From the NCBI GenBank assembly GCA_032718475.1, contig JAUCBJ010006759.1, positions 1 to 45,627 of the forward strand: a stretch of DNA of 45,627 nt. The letters are read 5' to 3'. Under the pieces are notes generated by a model, which worked only from the letters and a program-made list of their open reading frames with translations, searched no databases and had not been told where the DNA came from. Positions 43,094 through 45,627 of the stretch are shown one piece after another; position 1 is the first letter of the stretch; every line of letters starts with the position of its first letter. The position numbers and the translations under genes were made by a program. The stretch is from Nemertoderma westbladi (taxonomy: Eukaryota > Xenacoelomorpha > Nemertodermatida > Nemertodermatidae).

Positions 43094-44161
43094 AACCGGG
43101 CAATTACGGTGTTAGTAACTACACCCGTGATTGGCACTAATACCAGATTGTGATTGTGAGATAAGGGAATAGGTGTTAATTTACTACCGTATGTTAGCTG
43201 ATCTGGCATACAAATTTATTCTAGAACTTTGTTACTGCGGTGGTTAGCAGTAAATACCTATCAGTACGTGGCAAGGGCGCGGTAGGATGTTAGTAAACCT
43301 CCCTAAGCCAAACATGTGCCGGTAGCAGAAAGCTGCCTCTTGCCTGATCAAATATTTTGGAATCAGACAGGTCGGTCAAACTATGAGGCCTACAAAGCTA
43401 ACCGGTACTGTACTGTCAGTACTGCAAATGACCAAATTACTGTATAGAGCGTGCTATTCGCACCTAAGTGTACTTGCGCGTACTGACGAACAGCAACAGC
43501 TCGCACCTGTAGGAGATACAGGTTGACCGGGGTTTTTCTGTATGAATCTGAGATATTTAATCCTAAATTTTACGGCGTCCCAGGACGGCGTCACGCTTCA
43601 CCCTGATCTAAGGAACTTACGGCAGGCAAGGGCGTCAAACAAAGTCTTACCTTCCTCTGATGTGGGCGCTTTCTGGCAATGAGGCATACTCTCGTATGGA
43701 TGGGCGAAAATAATGTGACAACGTTGCTGAAGCCTAACGGTCTAGGCAGCCATTCTCTGAAGCGTTTGGATGTCCCAAGGTAGATACGTTAAAACTACAT
43801 GGCTAAGAGTTTGCAGTATATTTAACGTAATTACAAAGACTTATCAAACTTTAACTTTACAATTTTAATAACAAAAGGAACTAAACTAAAGTAAGAGAGA
43901 TAAGTAACAAGTGAAGTTAACTAGATGTTGTTGAACTAACCAAGTTAAGTGATAACCGAAGGACAAACTGCCCCTTATATAGCAAATCCTAAGCATAGAA
44001 TCGACTAGAACATTCGATAACATTCTATCGCGCACATTGGAGCAATAAACTATTAAGTGCCCTATGATTGGCCCAGTCCATCGTTCCATGTGTTGTACGC
44101 ACCCCATTGGCTTATCTAATTTAATAAAACCGAAAATTTAATAGCCCAAAATACAAATTTC
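43094..44161. other. Non-coding stretch, no gene seen
   Basis: No convincing exon or repeat. The 5' part of the gypsy-like element is not recognisable here. The longest chance frame (43886-44107, minus) has no family features. Confidence 0.45.
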
Positions 44162-44247
44162 CCGGCCCAGATTAGATTCGAACCCCTGACCTACCTAGAA
44201 AATAACCCACGCCTTAACCTATTCGACCAGTGCGCCAATGGAAACCC
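44162..44247 (-). tRNA. tRNA-like sequence (SINE-like or pseudogene), Leu/Ser style
   Basis: The minus strand has TGGCGCACTGGTCGAATAGG, an A-box region with an insertion compared with TGGCNNAGTGG, and later GGGGTTCGAATC, a clear B box. Between them lies a long-variable-arm-like segment with TTTTCTAGGTAGG. The ends (GGGTTTCC and CTGGGCC) do not pair well. It resembles the element at 37836-37915. Confidence 0.4.
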
Positions 44248-44420
44248 CAGTGAAATTATAACTATTATAGGAAATAGGCATATTACAACTACTACAAATT
44301 AAGGCAAAATACGTCGGATTTAGAAAGTTTTTTACGTGGTACTGTAGATATCTACTTAACAGTGAAATAATCCCACAGTATACAATATAGATTCATTCAT
44401 TCATTTTAGTTTTAGGTGAA

Positions 44421-44873
44421 ATGTTTTCAAATTTGAATTTCAAAGGTGATGTGATCGTTGACGACGCAATTAAAGCCAGGATTTTTTCGAAGGTTCTGGC
44501 AGAGAATTACTGTAACGATGATGGTAATTGCCCCCCTTTCAGTCGTGCGGTGCCAAATAATACACATATTAGCGACATTACTTTTAATCCCAGTGTAGTG
44601 CTTAAGATTTTACGAGACCTACCATCAAAGTCTGGCTCAACACCAGATGGAATGCCTAGCTTATTATACCGTAGTTTGGCTACACAGCTAGCAACGCCTT
44701 TGTCTGTTATGTTTGAAATATCTTTCAGTTTACATGTGTTACCCAATATCTGGCTTACAGCAATTGTAGTACCCCTGTTCAAGAAAGATGACCCGTCCAA
44801 CCCATACAACTACCGGCCAATTTCTTTGACTTGCATTGCCTGCAAAATAATGGAAACTTGTATTAAAAATGAT
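44421..44873 (+). pseudogene. CR1-like LINE reverse transcriptase, N-terminal part, interrupted by R1
   Basis: An open frame of about 151 codons reads LRDLPSKSGSTPDGMPSLLY, then WLTAIVVPLFKKDD, then YNYRPISLTCIACKIMETCI. These are the RT blocks before motif A (KSxxxDGxP, PLFKKxD, NYRPISL) in CR1/L2/Rex-type LINEs. It is unlike families 1 and 2. It stops being RT at about 44873, where the dispersed repeat R1 begins (RAFRPLAV is read from R1). Motifs A-C and the endonuclease are absent. The ATG at 44421 is only the first in the open frame. Confidence 0.75.
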
Positions 44874-45540
44874 GTTCGCGCTTTCAGACCTTTGGCAGTT
44901 TAACCCACCAAATTAAGATGTCTTCTAGATATTAAATCAGTTTTTAGTCTATGATAAGTATTAGATTCACTACACTAGTCGAAACCAATCCGTGCGCGAC
45001 CATTCACCCGCTGGATATTCCCGGGAGATTGGGTTCGACGGTTGAATTTTATTGCTATGTAAGCCTAATGTATTATTCGACTGACAGTATTATATAATCT
45101 CTGACAATATTATTTACCTTCGGGAATATTAACAGTTCCTTTAGGACGTGGCACTTTATCTACATAAACAGAGTTATGACTTAAACTACTCACAACGATA
45201 TGGCTTAATTATAATTCACATATATGGCGCATTCTTTAGGAATGCTTCTTTAACAGACTCACTCATACACAATGCTGCACAATACTGCACACTAATCTGC
45301 CGATCTTCACTGATTTTAGTCACATATAAAAGGAACACAGACTGACTCATGTAGGGTCTATCAAATAACATTAGATTCACTTCAAACCACTTTAACATAA
45401 GTCACAATCGTTTATCTGTAACCTTTCTCTCTTACCTTCGGTATATCAAGAATATTGGGTGTCGGGGTTATTTCTCGTTATTCCAATATAATAATTCATC
45501 AACAAATATAATGAATAACCGACAACAAATAGCAGTATAA
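44870..45540 (+). repeat. Dispersed repeat R1, copy 2 (about 670 bp)
   Basis: Same orientation and limits as the copy at 16192-16880: begins GTTCGCGCTTTCAGACCTTT and ends AAATAGCAGTA. It interrupts the CR1-like RT frame, which shows that R1 behaves as a mobile sequence. It has no ORF of its own. Confidence 0.8.
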
Positions 45541-45627
45541 AACAACAACTGAACACTGATTGTTATGAGTTTGCAATGTTTCAGCAGTCAGTATGTATGA
45601 TCAGTTAGCAGTGATTCCATGAGTTAA
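45541..45627. other. Right end of the window, no feature seen
   Basis: Non-coding flank after R1 copy 2. Confidence 0.4.

Noticed and set aside
38041-45627. Search for the next myosin exon (RYYLL / GKTKVFL region)
   Set aside because: No frame with these motifs was seen on the plus strand. It probably lies beyond the window.

Overview
This window is eukaryotic, almost certainly metazoan, nuclear DNA. It has long AT-rich non-coding stretches, microsatellites, tandem satellites, several LINE (non-LTR retrotransposon) families, tRNA-like repeats and spliced exons. There are no operons or prokaryotic signals. The repeat mix suits an invertebrate genome, but the species cannot be read from the sequence.

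The only host gene I can recognise is a class III-like myosin on the + strand. Two motor-domain exons (29613-29737 and 37960-38040) splice in phase to give the conserved HFIRCIKPN region and the following GFSHRILF region. A probable third exon, covering actin-binding loop 2, lies at 17425-17549. The inferred introns are about 12.1 kb and 8.2 kb. They hold most of the repeats in the window, including a 6.9-kb array of a 67-bp satellite. The remaining exons must lie outside the window or be unrecognised.

Layout: 1-1800, debris of an LTR-type element and GC-richer open frames of unknown origin. 4327-5494, a large foldback (inverted-repeat) element. 6169-7190, a decayed CR1/L2-like LINE on the minus strand. 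7229-7689, an (ACAG)n microsatellite. 8122-15496, a nested pair of family-1 LINEs on the minus strand: an intact 1105-aa endonuclease-reverse transcriptase element (8565-12163) sits inside a broken copy of the same family, flanked by a perfect 187-bp direct repeat. 15846-17424, small LINE fragments and a dispersed repeat (R1). 17425-38040, the myosin region with satellite, LINE fragments, two minisatellites, an inverted-repeat-bounded segment and tRNA-like sequences. 38190-42029, a family-2 LINE fragment and a 5'-truncated family-1 LINE with a complete reverse transcriptase. 42032-43093, an LTR and integrase tail of a Ty3/gypsy-like element (minus strand). 44421-45540, a CR1-like reverse transcriptase fragment cut off by a second R1 copy.

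The most notable points are four. (1) The nested LINE has a long 187-bp target-site duplication. (2) Insertions recur at one point inside family-1 copies. (3) The satellite has nested higher-order structure (201-bp trimers and a ~2.9-kb block duplication with 1,497 identical bases) and sits in an intron of a conserved gene. (4) The myosin exons are too short for ordinary ORF searching. I found no convincing novel enzymatic or defence system.
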